From Rhizopus arrhizus (lineage: Eukaryota > Mucoromycota > Mucoromycetes > Mucorales > Rhizopodaceae): DNA of 64,000 nt. Shown here in pieces: positions 50,776-63,032 of the stretch. Numbering within the stretch: the stretch's first letter is position 1; the number at the start of each line of letters is the position of its first letter. The DNA lies in assembly GCA_024220505.1 (NCBI GenBank), contig JAKZZE010000006.1, forward strand, positions 1,860,001 through 1,924,000, written 5' to 3'. The position numbers and the translations under genes are program-made. The notes beneath the pieces were generated by a model, which searched no databases, was not told the origin of the DNA, and was given only the letters and a program-made list of their open reading frames with translations.

Positions 50776-52728
50776 ATGCCATCAACTGGTTATGTATTTT
50801 CTTCTCTAGACGACGACCCAATCGTGCATTCACCTACAAAGAAAGAACAATCCCATTCAACTTCAGTAATGGACCATCAAAATACGACTGCTACATTAAG
50901 GTCAACAAAAAAGCCAATTGCAGAAGATGATAAAGAAGAATTTGAATTAGAAACTTTTAAAGAAAACATAGATTATATTGAACAAGAAGGTGAAATCTTG
51001 GCTAAAAAGGATTATGGTAATTTTGCTCTTTTGGTCATCCTATGTAAGTGTCCTGTTTTCTGTTTTTTCTTTTTCAACAACTCAACTATATTTTGTTAGA
51101 TTTATTACAAGGTATTCCTGTTGGTCTTAGTTTTGGATCCATTCCATTTTTATTAAAGGCCAAGTTATCCTATTCACAAATTGCCGTGTTTTCTCTGTCA
51201 TCATGGCCTTATTCACTTAAATTATTATGGTCACCTATTGTCGATGCTCTTTACTCGCCTCAGTTAGGACGTCGCAAATCGTGGATTATACCAATTCAAA
51301 TTTTGACAGGTATTCTCTTTTATATACTTGGAAACAATATCGATGTCATGATGAGCAGTGAGCATGTACCGATCTATGTTTTGACATACTCCTTCTTGAC
51401 TACCATCTTCTTCTGCGCAACACAGGACATCGCAGTTGATGGCTGGGCACTCACTTTACTCAGCAAAGAAAGTCTATCTTATGCATCGACAGCACAAACC
51501 ATTGGATTGAACTGTGGTTATTTCTTGTCCTTTACTGTCTTTTTATCTTTTAATTCGGCTGAATTTAGCAACAAATATTTAAGATCGGTACCTCAGGAGT
51601 ATGGTGTGTTGGGTTTAGGTGACTATATGAGATTTTGGGCTTTTATGTACATGTTGGTCACTGCATACCTTATTTTTTATAAAAAAGAAAGAGAGGAAAA
51701 GGACGAGGAAACTCAATTAGGTATTCGTGGAGTGTATAGCACTATTTGGAAAATATGTAAACTAGCACGTAAGTTACATGTATACATGTTTATGTATTTA
51801 GTTATAGACTAAGCATTCTATTAGACATGAAATCTTTTATCGCTGTATTGTTGATTGCAAAGATTGGATTCATTTGTCATGAAGCAGTAACTTCACTTAA
51901 ATTATTAGAAAAAGGCTTTTCTCGTGAAGATCTTGCTCTTTCTGTTTTGTTAGATTTTCCGCTTCAGATCTTTTTTGGTTATTACGCTGCTAAGTGGTCA
52001 AATGGCCAAAGACCACTGAAACCTGTAATGAAAAAAAAAAAGAAAAAAAAAAAAAGAGCCAAGTAGGAAAAATACTTACTGTGTGTATAGTGGCTTTATG
52101 CTTTCTATGGTCGTTTAGCTTGTTCTGCCCTGGGTATGCTTACTGTAGCTTACTTTCCTGAAGGGAAATCAGTAGGAATGGTTTATTTTGGAATCATTAT
52201 GGGATCCACCGTGCTTAGCTCTTTTATGTCTACTGTTCAATTTGTGAGTATATCTGCATTCATGACAAGCATAGCAGATCCTATCATTGGTGGAACATAC
52301 ATGACGGTAATTGCATATTACTCAGCAAATCATACAAAAAAAACTTACTTTTAAAATAAGCTGCTGAACACATTTAGTAACTTTGGTGGAACCTGGCCAA
52401 AATTTTTTGTTCTTGAAGCTGTTGATTACTTTACAGTGAATACATGCTCTTTGCCTAATGAAAGTGGTGAACGTAAGTTTAGTAATGATCTATATGATGT
52501 GATTAATAATCTAAGCAATAATTACGTGTAGATGTTTCTTGTATTGAGGAAACAGGAAAAGAGTGGTGTAAAGAAGCAGGAGGAAGCTGTGTTATACAAA
52601 AGGATGGATATTATATTGTTGGCACGTTATGTGTTTTGATGGGGTTAATGTGTTTATTGTTTTACATTAAGCCTGCTATCAAAAAATTGGAAAAGTATCC
52701 CAAGAGCATGTGGAGAGTCAACTCATAA
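50776..52728 (+). CDS. Acetyl-CoA transporter (SLC33A1/AT-1 family)
   Basis: Multipass membrane protein of the major-facilitator type, thought to move acetyl-CoA into the ER lumen. Six exons: 50776-51043, 51100-51768, 51825-52024, 52091-52306, 52361-52472 and 52532-52728, giving 553 aa (human SLC33A1 has 549). Family marks are LLQGIPVGLSFGSIPF, LKLLWSPIVDALY, GRRKSWIIP, CATQDIAVDGWAL, LNCGYFLSF and FSNFGGTWPKF. About 11 hydrophobic segments alternate with short loops. The first ~80 residues are acidic and soluble. A Cys-containing lumenal loop (CIEETGKEWC) precedes the last membrane segment. Introns are 54-66 nt. Confidence 0.93.
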
Positions 52729-52849
52729 AAAGTTTATTTTTTGCTTGTGCAATCATAATAATAAAAAAAAAACAATACAAATCAAGTAATTCTTTTTTTT
52801 TTTTCTTTGTCAATTTTTTTTCTTTGCATTTTACATTATATAAACATTA

Positions 52850-54708
52850 ATGAGATTACTGTCATTGCTTATATTTACACTATTAATATTACAGTCTATC
52901 TATTGTGGACCTTATATATCTGCAAGTAATAATAATAACAGCAATAATAATAAAATTATAAAAAAGCATGTTTCCTCATTCTATTTTGTACCTTAAAAAA
53001 AAAAAGAACCTATTATATTATATTCTAATGGAACAGAAATTACGTGGAGTAGCTCAAATATTAGCTCAAAAGATTTTAAGAACAATACTATTATATTTGA
53101 CAACTTGACACAACCTCCTTCAGCAGGCTTAGAAGTAATAACAAAACATGATATGAAAAAAAAGTATGAATTAAAGTTTTATTTAGGGAATACTTTACGA
53201 TAGAGGATATTCTTGCAGTATATATAATTCATCATTTGGAATAAAAGCACCTTCAGTTTACACTGGAGGAAATAGGATTGCATTAGTAAAAAATGGAGGA
53301 AATTGTGATTTTTATATGAAGGTGTATTACTCTCAGTTAGACGGAGCAGATGGTGTGATTATTTATGACGATATACCATTTCAAGATGATCCAGCAGCAG
53401 GTATTCAGGTAAGCTAAAATATTAAAAGAAAAAGGAAAATCAGAGAATAATAAGATATTAATCAAGTAAAGATTAGAAAATATCAAAGGGAAATATAACA
53501 ATTACAATGTATTATGTGGATTTGGATACTGGCATTGAATTATCTAACATGATTCAGTATGCTTCAAATCAACTTATAATGACGGCGGATAACATAAGCT
53601 ATCAACCTGCTATTAATTTGGTAATGCATCCTGACGTAGGAGGATTTCCAGCTGATTGGATCTATATTTTAATCATTGTGATTGCTTTATTAGCAGTAAG
53701 CTTTTTAGCTTCAGGTAAGAGTTTGTTTATTTTTGTTTTTATTCTATAATTGGTATTTATTTATTTATTTTATTTTCATTTTCCTTTCTTTCTTCTTTCT
53801 CTCTTGTTATTGTTATGTCTTTATTTGAAAAAGTGGGTATGCATTGGCACCTGTGGCGTATTCGAAGACGACAACGTACACTATTTGAAAATGGTGCGAT
53901 GGATATGGGTGCTGTGCTCAACATTCAGTCACATTCAATGAAGAAAGTGATCGATCAAGCCTCTCTTTCCTTATTTCCTGTTAGGATCATTGGAGATGAT
54001 AGTAACAAACTAAGTCGTCAACCTTCTATTAATTCGACTCGTTCCTCAAGAGCACTTGAAAATGCAAACGTGGTTTTTTCAACATCAGATAATACAACAA
54101 ATAATACACAGGAGCAACAAGAGGATGTCTGTGTGATTTGTCTCGATGAATTTAATGTGGGCGAAGAAGTACGCAAATTACCTTGTGGCCATGAGTTTCA
54201 TACTGAATGCATAGGTAAACAAAAGACAAGCACTAAATAATAAACTTATAATAATATAGACCCTTGGTTAACTGTGAAATCTGCTTCGTGTCCTTTATGT
54301 AAATATAATTGTTACATTAAACAAGAAACTAGCGAAGAAAACGTAATCCCTACACCACCCCCTTCTTCTTCTCCTCAGTCCTTCTTCTCTTCTCTTCGGC
54401 CACCTTCAAGGTCTCACTCTCCTGCTTCAGCCTTTGGACCCACCATTTCTGCAGACAGAGCAGAAGAATTCAGTAGATCTTGGATGGCTAGAAGTTTACC
54501 AAGAAACATGCGTCGTCAGATCCATGAGGCTGCTCAAGCAGCGGCCGCTGCACATCAAGATACTGTGATTGAATTACCTGCTCGCATGACACAACCTGTT
54601 GATGACATGTCGGTTCCAGTACCCCCACCAACCCAACTCACTGATACTAGACCACGTTTATCGAATCGATTTAAAAACTCATTACCAAGGTTTTTAAGAT
54701 CTTCATAA
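52850..54708 (+). CDS. PA-TM-RING-H2 E3 ubiquitin ligase (RNF13-like)
   Basis: Endomembrane ubiquitin ligase. Six exons: 52850-52925, 53007-53163, 53204-53408, 53477-53714, 53834-54214 and 54260-54708, giving 501 aa. Order: signal peptide (MRLLSLLIFTLLILQSIYC); lumenal protease-associated domain (GNRIALVKNGGNCDFYMKV, GADGVIIYDD); one membrane span (WIYILIIVIALLAVSFLAS, about 206-225); RING-H2 from C325 (CVICLDEFNVGEEVRKLPCG, HEFHTECIDPWL, CPLCKYN); then a Ser/Pro-rich tail. The first two introns (81 and 40 nt) were chosen by frame; the first acceptor lies in an A run, so the junction at residue 26 is the least certain. N-glycosylation sites in the lumenal part fit the topology. Confidence 0.88.
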
Positions 54709-54796
54709 AAATACCCCGTTCTTTCATTGTGTATGTAAAAAACCAAAAAAAATATATTTTTATTGTATAAATATGACAACATGATTATGTAATTTA

Positions 54797-57700
54797 TTAT
54801 CGTAAATTATAAGCTTCTGATATTCTACGTAATGCACGAGCTTTAGCTGCTCTGTCACCAGCAGGTACACTACTTGCTAATAACGAGTAAATCAGTTGTG
54901 CCAAGTTGGATTCATCCTCTGGTAAATCCAGTTGTCTCTTCTTGACAATACTTGTCGTCTGTAATATGCCCTTGATTTGCTTTAAGCATTTTTGAAAAAC
55001 TTGAGCGTTTTGAAAACTCTCTCTTTGAGAAGCGGCACCAAGACGATACGAGTCAATCTGCTGACAAAGATCGGCCATGTTGGAGTTGGCTCGATTCATC
55101 TGGATCTGTGCCATCACGGCCTTCATCATACCTTCCGGGTCGTTGGGGGACACTGGCGTCTTTCCACCATCACTGTTCTGACCAGCGAGTTCAATTAGAA
55201 TCTCGGAGGTAGGTATACCAAACTCGTGTAAGAGAATTTGAACATCCGGCGATAGCTTCTCTTTGGCCTTGATTTCTGTCAAGAATCCCATTGACATAAA
55301 CACATCCACTGCCACTCGACTAGGTTCGGTCGAAAGGACCTCTCGATAGATTGTGCGACGACCAGTGATAAGATGCGTTGCAATCCACTGTGTCAATAAC
55401 GGAATGATGCTTCTCGGTAACATGGGCACAGCTTCCAAAGCAGATAATGAGCAAGACGTTATCCAATAAGCATCTACGGTAGGATAAATAAGTGAAGCTA
55501 AATACATTAGTTGCTCATATCGTCCAGGATCATTCTCCATGTTGACCAACAGCAATATATCACGGCCTTGTCTTTTCAGAATCTGCTTCTTTTCATAGTC
55601 CTCAAGAAGCTCCTTCCATTTCTCTTCCGAATCCCATGTAATAACAAATTCATGCTCCAAGAGTTGAACAAGGAATTTGAATCGGTCCATAAATTCGTCT
55701 TCCATCACTGTATCTTCCAAAATGGAGAGATAAACTACAGCAAAGAAGGAATCTAGTAGGAATAGATCCACTATTTGGTTGGCATAATAAGAGAGCATCA
55801 TCACATTGTCTGCATGATCGTTCACTCGTATATTTGTATCCTCATTCATTTCTTTCCCTTCAATAATGATGTTTTTGGCTTCATCCAACAGTCTAAATGC
55901 TGTCAGTATAATCAAGTCCAAATCTTCTCCTTCTAATGAAATATGTAAGTAAAATAAACAATATAACCACCGTTTAACGAAAATCAGTACCTTCCCAGTC
56001 AACCTTGTAACCTTCTTGCGTTATCCTTTGTCTGAGCCACTCCATCACCTCCTTTATCTTACCAACACAGACACCATGAGTCGCTCTTCCGTACAGAATG
56101 ATGGAGGCAATGATAGATACAGTCGATACAACCAGTCCCTTTCGTTGTGAGTCCTGAATCTTTTTAGTTATTATATCTACAAGTTCGCTTTCATCAGATT
56201 CTGAATACTGATCAGCTACTTCTTGAACGCTAATCAGGGGCCCTACACCAAAGATCACACGACCGTATTTCTTTTGGGTCGGCATATCAGAGATAGTCCT
56301 TCGTCTGTCTTTGGCTTCGCTCGGCCGAATCATACGAGAAGAGGGCCAAGATGTAGAAGGAGGTAGCGGGGTATTGGAAGAGGCACGTTTATGTCTAGCA
56401 GAGGGTTGCTGATCAAGTACCTCATCAATGAGTTGAGATAGTTCGGGAACGTTTTCGTAAGTAATGTTGATCGGCACAAACACAACATCCTTGTGTATCT
56501 GTTTTGGTTGTTGACTACTACTAATGCTAATGCTGCTGCTGTTGCTAATAAAGCTTTGGTGTTGTACCAGGCTATCCAAACTGCTAATGGACGAAGGTGA
56601 CTCGGGTGGTGTGTTGAGTTCGGAGCTGACAACTCGAGAAATAGCGCTGGAGGCTGTGGAAGCCGTAGAAACCGTACGGCTTTGATTACTCTGTAAGGTC
56701 GCTTCGATAACCATGTCAACCAACCCATCGGGGTAGGCCATCTGGACTTTTCCTGTGCGTGAGCGAGATCGTTCGAGACAAAAAGAGAGTGCACCATGAT
56801 CTCTGAGAAGTACTTGGGTATAGGCGGCAGTTACCGCGGAATTTAAGGGCGATCGCTTGGATTTGTCGCGCTTGATGTAATAGGCTCCTGCAAGACGATA
56901 GATATCTGAAATGGAGCCCATCTCGGACATAGTTTCATCACAGGCAAGTGCAGGCACCGGTAACTGATAACGAATGGCAATGTACCAAACCAGAAGTCCA
57001 TCCAAGACGCTCTTAGATGCAGGCACATAAACCACCCTTTTACCAATGATTGACTGGCGGATGGCACGCAGACTTTCCTCTTTAATACGGACATTCTCAA
57101 ACATATCATCTAGTAAGGACCGAATAAAGCACCCGGCAAGCCAGACAAATGCTAGCTGCGTACGTTCGCTCATTCTCATCAAAATCTTCACAGCTTCATT
57201 GACAGCTGTCTGCTTTGGCACACCAGCATTCTGGGTAATTTGATGGATGGCCATATTGACCCGCTTATCATTCAATACAATGACCTTGACTGACTCATCA
57301 TTGCTTCCCACTTTCTTTCGCCATTTACCTAGTGCCATGCGTCGATCAGCATGACTCACTTCATTATCCTGACACCAGTCATCCAAGGAATCATCTAAAT
57401 CTGTAAGCCATACGTCATCCGCTTGGCTCTTTTTCGCACTATGGTTGCTTTGAAGTAGAGTGTTCTTGACATGAAGGATCATTCGAATATTTCGTTGATG
57501 AATCTCGTCCTGTGAAAAGACAGTGCTTTTGATCTGTCGCTGAAGTGCGCTGTATCCATTACCTTCGTTATTGCTCATCCAGGCCTCTTCATGGGACTGG
57601 ATCGCGCAACTCCAACCATGCACAGGGGTTGGTAACCGTAAAGGGCCAGTCTCACCGCACACAAAGTAGTGAACACCATAACTTGCGTTTGTCAAGTATC

Positions 57701-59497
57701 GGAACCAGAACGCTGCATCTGCGTTCTCTGGTATAATTTGAGTAGGATCGAAGGATAGTTCCTTAAATGACAAATTCAACGCGGTTGTTGATGATTGGCT
57801 CTCATGACGCTCAAGATCATAGAGCGGACTAGCATGAGCCAGTTTGGCAGCTTTGTCTACCGTGCGACTGAGACGATTAGAGTTGCGCTTACTTGAACGA
57901 TCTGCTGGAGGACTCGGTGGCTCGGTTAATGGAATGGTAGAAGAAGCATTGTAATAACCACGAATGGAATCCATCACAATTCGAGCGCGAGAGGATGTCG
58001 TCAGTCCACCACTATTTCTTTGTATGCCAAAATAGGCATCTGAAGGAGGCAGTTGGGTGTGTATTACCTTGTTCCAGTATTGACGAATTGCCTCATATCC
58101 AATGGCCCATTTCAGCGGACGTTGATCAGATATTGAGATGTGCTGTATGACTGGGAAAAAGTGCATACTGTGCGATGGATTTTGAGCCATCTTTTCCTTA
58201 GACATCGTGCTGGATTGACTGAAGGATTGTGAATATCGGAATTCTCTCAGAGGTACTGTAGGTAGTTGAAAATCAGTAGGCACACGCAAAGTGGCGGGAC
58301 AGCCGATGATTAAACGAGCGAGATAATCAACCGGCACAACATCCACTATGTTATCTACAAGTTGAGGAGGAATAACTTTGCTTCCTCGACTAGTTAATAA
58401 TATAGTGCCATTAATGCCATTCACACCATCAGTCTATATACTGTATAAGTCAATGATTTTGATCTAAGCCCCAAACATAACTTACCCAACCTATGAGAGG
58501 TTCCTGAACACCTGGACCCACTGATGCTATTCTCATAATGGAAGTGGGAAATAGTTGATTTTCGGGCGTCTTGCGTATTTCATCAACCAAGATATGTTCA
58601 GCTAATGATTTTGAATATAAATAAGCACTGTTGTACAAAGGCTTGTATTCTAGTGGTTCCTGCTGATCTAGAATGTCTTGCAAAATATCTGCAGGTGAAT
58701 GACCTTCTTTTAAAGGGAGCAAATTTTTTTCGTTTGAATGTTGTTGAAGGGTAGATAAATGAATAAAAGCAGATATTGATTCACATTGCTTAGCTATATT
58801 GAATAGTTCAAGTGTTCCTAATGTATTTGTCTAAATAAAGTAAGTAGGAAAAGTCAATTGATAAGCGCATTACTTTACTTTAACTGAAGCATCTAAGGAT
58901 TCGTTTCCATCTATATTTCCTGCGCAGTTAAATATAATATTGACTTGGCTCTTTATCGTTTCAATATTAGCATCGGATAAACCGAGATTTGGTTCCGTTA
59001 AGTCACCAAAAATGGGAAAGACCTTTTCTTGAATTATATTTTCATATTTTGCCCCCATGGATCCACGAAGACTAGTAAAAGCCTATGTATTCCTACATTT
59101 TAGTCATAGATAGGTTTATTAATGGTGTTTTTACCTTATTAGATAATATATCTTCTCTTAACCTTCTTTCCGGGGAATTTTGGTTAAGCCGATTTGGTCT
59201 CAATAAAATAAATATTTTGTCAACGGAATCAGACAATGAATGGAGAAGTTTCCATAATACTGCTTTTCCAATGAATCCCGTAGCACCTGTTAAAAGAATA
59301 GATTTTTGATGATAAAAAGCTTCAAGTGAATCATTTAAGGTTTCTTCAGGTGTAATCTTTATTTCTTTTTGATCAGCAGAAGGATCTTTTGAAACGTCAA
59401 AATCCTTGTCAGAATCAGGGGTAACTGTACTCATATTATTCATATCTTTGTTCTCTAAATCAGGTGTTGTAATGGAAATAGTAGGAACAGGAGCCAT
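54797..59497 (-). CDS. Fatty acyl-CoA reductase fused to PlsB/GNPAT-like acyltransferase domain
   Basis: Five exons: 59497-59135, 59082-58879, 58830-58486, 58433-55991 and 55932-54797, giving 1496 aa. Residues ~65-420 are an extended SDR domain of the male-sterility/fatty acyl-CoA reductase type: TGATGFIGKAV (70-80), FGDLTEPNLGLS, FNCAGNID, and Tyr259-x3-Lys263. Residues ~700-1000 resemble glycerol-3-phosphate/DHAP acyltransferases: VPASKSVLDGLL (774-785), LPVPALACDETMSEMG, GAYYIKRDK and FCLERSRSRTGK (about 853-864). The catalytic block I, usually HRSYxD, reads SKSVLD: the histidine is replaced by Ser777. Block III has ERSRSR for EGTRSR. The last ~380 residues are helical and acidic. Joining of the two parts is well supported by frame and by consensus splice sites. 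The natural product is probably a long-chain alcohol or ether-lipid intermediate; the acyltransferase half may be inactive. Confidence 0.85.
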
Positions 59498-59821
59498 TTA
59501 AAACAAAGAAAAAGAAAGAAAAAAAAAGGGGGGAAGAAAAAAAATAAGCATTGATAAACGCGCACACATCGTACACATATAAAGCAAAGCGGACATTCTA
59601 TCATACAGTAGCAATATCTTGTTCTCAAATAATACATCATCAAAAAAATATTTGCAATAAACAATTTGTTCTTTTAATAGCCCTGATTTATCAACTTTTC
59701 TACATCCTTTTTATATCCATTAAAATAAAATAAAAAATTAACTCTGCTCATGATTTTTATTTCAACTAAAAAGTGCCCCACGTAAAAAAGAATTTTTTTT
59801 CTGTCTTTTTTTTATTTAAAG

Positions 59822-60550
59822 ATGAGTACATTTACCGTTATTGTTACCCTTCTATTGTTAGTTCCTATTATTCCACTTGTGCTATATGCTATCGGTCTCT
59901 CATTACCTTCAGAACATACCGTCACCCGTTCAATGAAATACAAAACAACAGCAGACATTTTATGGGCCATTGTAACAAGTATTCATGATTATCCTGCTTG
60001 GCGTTCCAACATCAGTCAAGTTTATGAGGACGAAGAAAATGAATATGATATATATGAAGAGCACAACAGAACGTCCTTTGTAGAATTTAGTACTAAAAAG
60101 GACAGACAAACTTCGGTAATTCACATTGAGCAAGAACCTGAAAGAAAGCTGCTGAGAATATTGGAGGAAAAGACAACTTTGGAAGATGCTACTCCTATTT
60201 TCGTTGGCTCTTGGTCACTTTTGATTGAACCTGTAGAAGGTGAAAGAGCAGTGATATTGAAAATCACAGAACAAGGAGTAATAAAGAAACCTATGGTTCG
60301 AGTTTCACATAAGCTCTTTTTTGGATATCACAGACGTATAGATCGATTTATGAAGGATTTGGATAAAGAAGTTCAGTTGGGGATCCTTGAACCTAAAGAA
60401 AATGTTGAACAACAAGAACCTCAACAGATTGAAGAAGAAGAAGTTAACAGTAGTGATCATGAAGTGGGACCTGATGAAAGCATGATGGAAAATAAGGGTT
60501 TTGTTGATAAGGATTGGGATATCATAAGCGAAATATATGACAAAAAATAA
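59822..60550 (+). CDS. SRPBCC-fold (START-like) protein with N-terminal membrane anchor
   Basis: Single exon, 242 aa. A strongly hydrophobic N-terminal segment (residues 5-27) anchors the protein or acts as signal. The next ~145 residues look like a polyketide-cyclase/SRPBCC domain: TADILWAIVTSIHDYPAWRS, then WSLLIEPVEGERAVILKITE, then IDRFMKDLDKEVQLG. SRPBCC domains bind lipids or other hydrophobic ligands; no ligand can be named here. The C-terminal ~50 residues are Glu-rich and probably disordered. The gene is divergent from the reductase/acyltransferase gene (324 bp between start codons) and convergent with the NSUN gene, only 15 bp between stops. Confidence 0.75.
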   Translation: MSTFTVIVTLLLLVPIIPLVLYAIGLSLPSEHTVTRSMKYKTTADILWAIVTSIHDYPAWRSNISQVYEDEENEYDIYEEHNRTSFVEFSTKKDRQTSVIHIEQEPERKLLRILEEKTTLEDATPIFVGSWSLLIEPVEGERAVILKITEQGVIKKPMVRVSHKLFFGYHRRIDRFMKDLDKEVQLGILEPKENVEQQEPQQIEEEEVNSSDHEVGPDESMMENKGFVDKDWDIISEIYDKK

Positions 60551-60565
60551 CAGTTTGTTTTATTA

Positions 60566-61824
60566 TTAAAGCTTTTTCATGAATTTAACAACAAAAAAGC
60601 CGCTCGTACGACTTGATATTGGATCAAAGCGTACACAGTGTTCTTCTATAATTGCTTGAAGTTCATTATTTACATATTGTTTTTTGATAGGAGAAGGTTG
60701 AATACAAAAATCAGGTATTTTTTCTGTTTGAGCATCTAAAAACTCACTCAAGAACCATGCTACATTTTCTTCATTTTGACTTATAGTCAGTGAGCATGTA
60801 CTGTAGATCATTGTTCCTCCCTTCTTTAGCATACTCCAACCTTGCTTCATTAAATTGCGTTGTAGTTCGGTAATCTTGTTTAATCTATTTACATCCATAA
60901 AATTCTTTTCAAAAGAATCCCATCCCCATTTTTCATACTATAAAATGAGTAAGTATTCAACATTTAAACTTAAAATGAGCTTCACCTTCAATACATGTAA
61001 TATAGATCCATCATGTGTACATTCCGCGTCTACTAGTACTTTATCATAAAGCACTCCTGAGTTCAATTGTCTATCAAATCTAAGCATCTTTGGTGCCCAA
61101 AAGGGTTTTACAATATCAGTCTTTTGGCGTTTATGTCCAGTATCTGCTGTGATTACTCTATTACCCAAGCGGGAAGGAGGTGGTATTGAGAATTTAGTAC
61201 CATCAGCTTCAAACAGCCTAACTCGTTCTCCCACTTTGTATTTTTTCAGTAAAGAACGACATGTGGCTAACCGATGTCCAGCAATATCAACACCGGTCAC
61301 TGTGCCTACACCATCTTTCCCAAATAGATTGGAGATCATGCATAATTTAGCTCCTGGGGCACAACACAAATCAAGCACTTGATCATCCTTGTTAATGGAC
61401 AAAGCCTCTACTGCAATTGCAGAACTTAGATCAATTCCAAATATAATATGCTCCTTATAACTATTTATTGTGCGTTAATAGCAGATATATATTATATGGA
61501 ATTCTTCTTTTCTTACGCTAAAGTATCAGAAAGTCTAACATTAGCAAGTTGTACACTGTAGAAATCTTCTAAACCTTCTACTTTATGAACCTGATCTGTA
61601 TTTAGCTGTTCTTTTAAATCCTTCAATGTAGGTCTCTTGTCTTTTGGTATATGAGTGTTAATTCGGAAATAACGAGGTAAGTTAGTTACAGTGTAAATGG
61701 CTGGATCAATCGAATTGTCGTCAAGGAACTTTCTAAATGAATCGGGCAGCTGAGCCAAGTCAAAATCTGAATATTCTTTTGTAGATTCTTCAATTTCTTG
61801 ATCAATTATTGCGACATCAGTCAT
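60566..61824 (-). CDS. NOL1/NOP2/Sun (NSUN) family RNA m5C methyltransferase
   Basis: SAM-dependent RNA cytosine-5 methyltransferase. Three exons: 61824-61517, 61460-60986 and 60937-60566, giving 384 aa. SAM motif I is LDLCCAPGAK (132-141). Motif IV reads VDAECTHDGS with Cys250, where most members have DAPC. Motif VI, which holds the catalytic Cys, is YSTCSLT with Cys309. The tail RTSGFFVVKFMKKL is typical of the family. The N-terminal ~100 residues contain RYFRINTHI, the usual pre-catalytic element. It differs from yeast Trm4, Nop2 and Rcm1 in motif IV and size, so I assign only the family, not the target RNA. Confidence 0.88.
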
Positions 61825-61905
61825 TATTATGTTGAAGGGAGAGGGAGAAAAGTATGTGTGTATGAATTGAAAATTTGAAAGAGATTAGCCCAAAATGGCT
61901 TGTGC

Positions 61906-61941
<36 letters not shown>

Positions 61942-63032
61942 CTGAGATCCTGTCCTAGCTCTGCAAAAAAAAAAAGGGGGGGGGGGGTTATCAGTAGATT
62001 TTTTGATGTAAACAATAGCTTACTACAATCAATAAGCTCCTTGTTGTAACTTTTATTCAAGTAAACTTTGGATATATCAAGTACATGAACAAAATCCGCA
62101 ATCTTTGATTATTTCCTCTTCCTTTTAGATCTCTCTTTCATATTTGAGTGTGTTGTTGTTCAGGCCCATATCATTAGACTCTGTTTTGTTTCAATTAAAA
62201 GCATTGCTTTGATTTTTTTTGTGCATGTTCTTAGCTACATACTTAATGTTGAGTTAGGGTAGTTTTTATGTATAGTGCAATTTGTTTTTCTTGTACCAAC
62301 AATGAGAAGTAAATACAGCCTGTGTGCATAAACATGTGCCAATTGCCAATCATTATCCAATGATATTTTATTATTGGTTAGCGAAAAACGTATAATATGC
62401 TGTATGATGGCTTATATTGCAATATATTGTTAGGTTCTCGATTAGAGGGATTGTTTGTTTTGTATACATTCAATCTTGATATAATTATATCATATGTCTT
62501 TAGCTTCAATGATATGATCAAAGACCAACTAAAACAGCTTATTCTTTGCTTTAAGTGGAATTGATGCTTTTCACCACAGCCGAATTAAACTGGGTATCAC
62601 ATACTGAAATACAGTTTTTATAATTGTATTATTCAAAGAGATTACATTTTTGCAAACATTAATTCATATAGATATATATGCTACTCAAAATAAACGTTAC
62701 AATACTATGTATTTCAGGTAAACAAATGTAGGCAAAACAAGGAAGCCATGTTTGCTTTGCTTTCAGTTTGTTTTCCCATCTTGGTAGAATTTGTTTATTT
62801 GGGAGTACAAAAGCTAGCTAAAAGGCACCCAAATTTATATTCCGAACTAAATCATTTTATAAAAAATAAGCAGCTCTTTCTTTGCATCTACTCGTCTAAT
62901 CTTCTTTTTTATTACAAAATAAAAAAAAGAGAGTAAGAGAGAGGGGGAGATTACTTAATCAAAAGGTAGAATATTTTATTTATATTTTTTATTCTCAAAC
63001 TTATAGAAATAGGCCATTACAGTTACGCATAT
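61825..63032. other. Divergent intergenic region
   Basis: About 1.2 kb between the NSUN gene and Pik1. It contains a T run at 61907-61941 (35 bases) and an A10G12 run near 61964-61987. An open frame at 62748-62936 has no recognisable features. It probably holds both promoters. Confidence 0.55.

Noticed and set aside
54797..56002. Separate minus-strand gene with its own start at 56002
   Set aside because: The first ~20 residues read through an intron (55990-55933); splicing joins it in frame to the reductase/acyltransferase protein.
56330..56797. 155-codon frame overlapping the acyltransferase exon
   Set aside because: Out-of-frame shadow; the 816-codon frame carries the conserved blocks.
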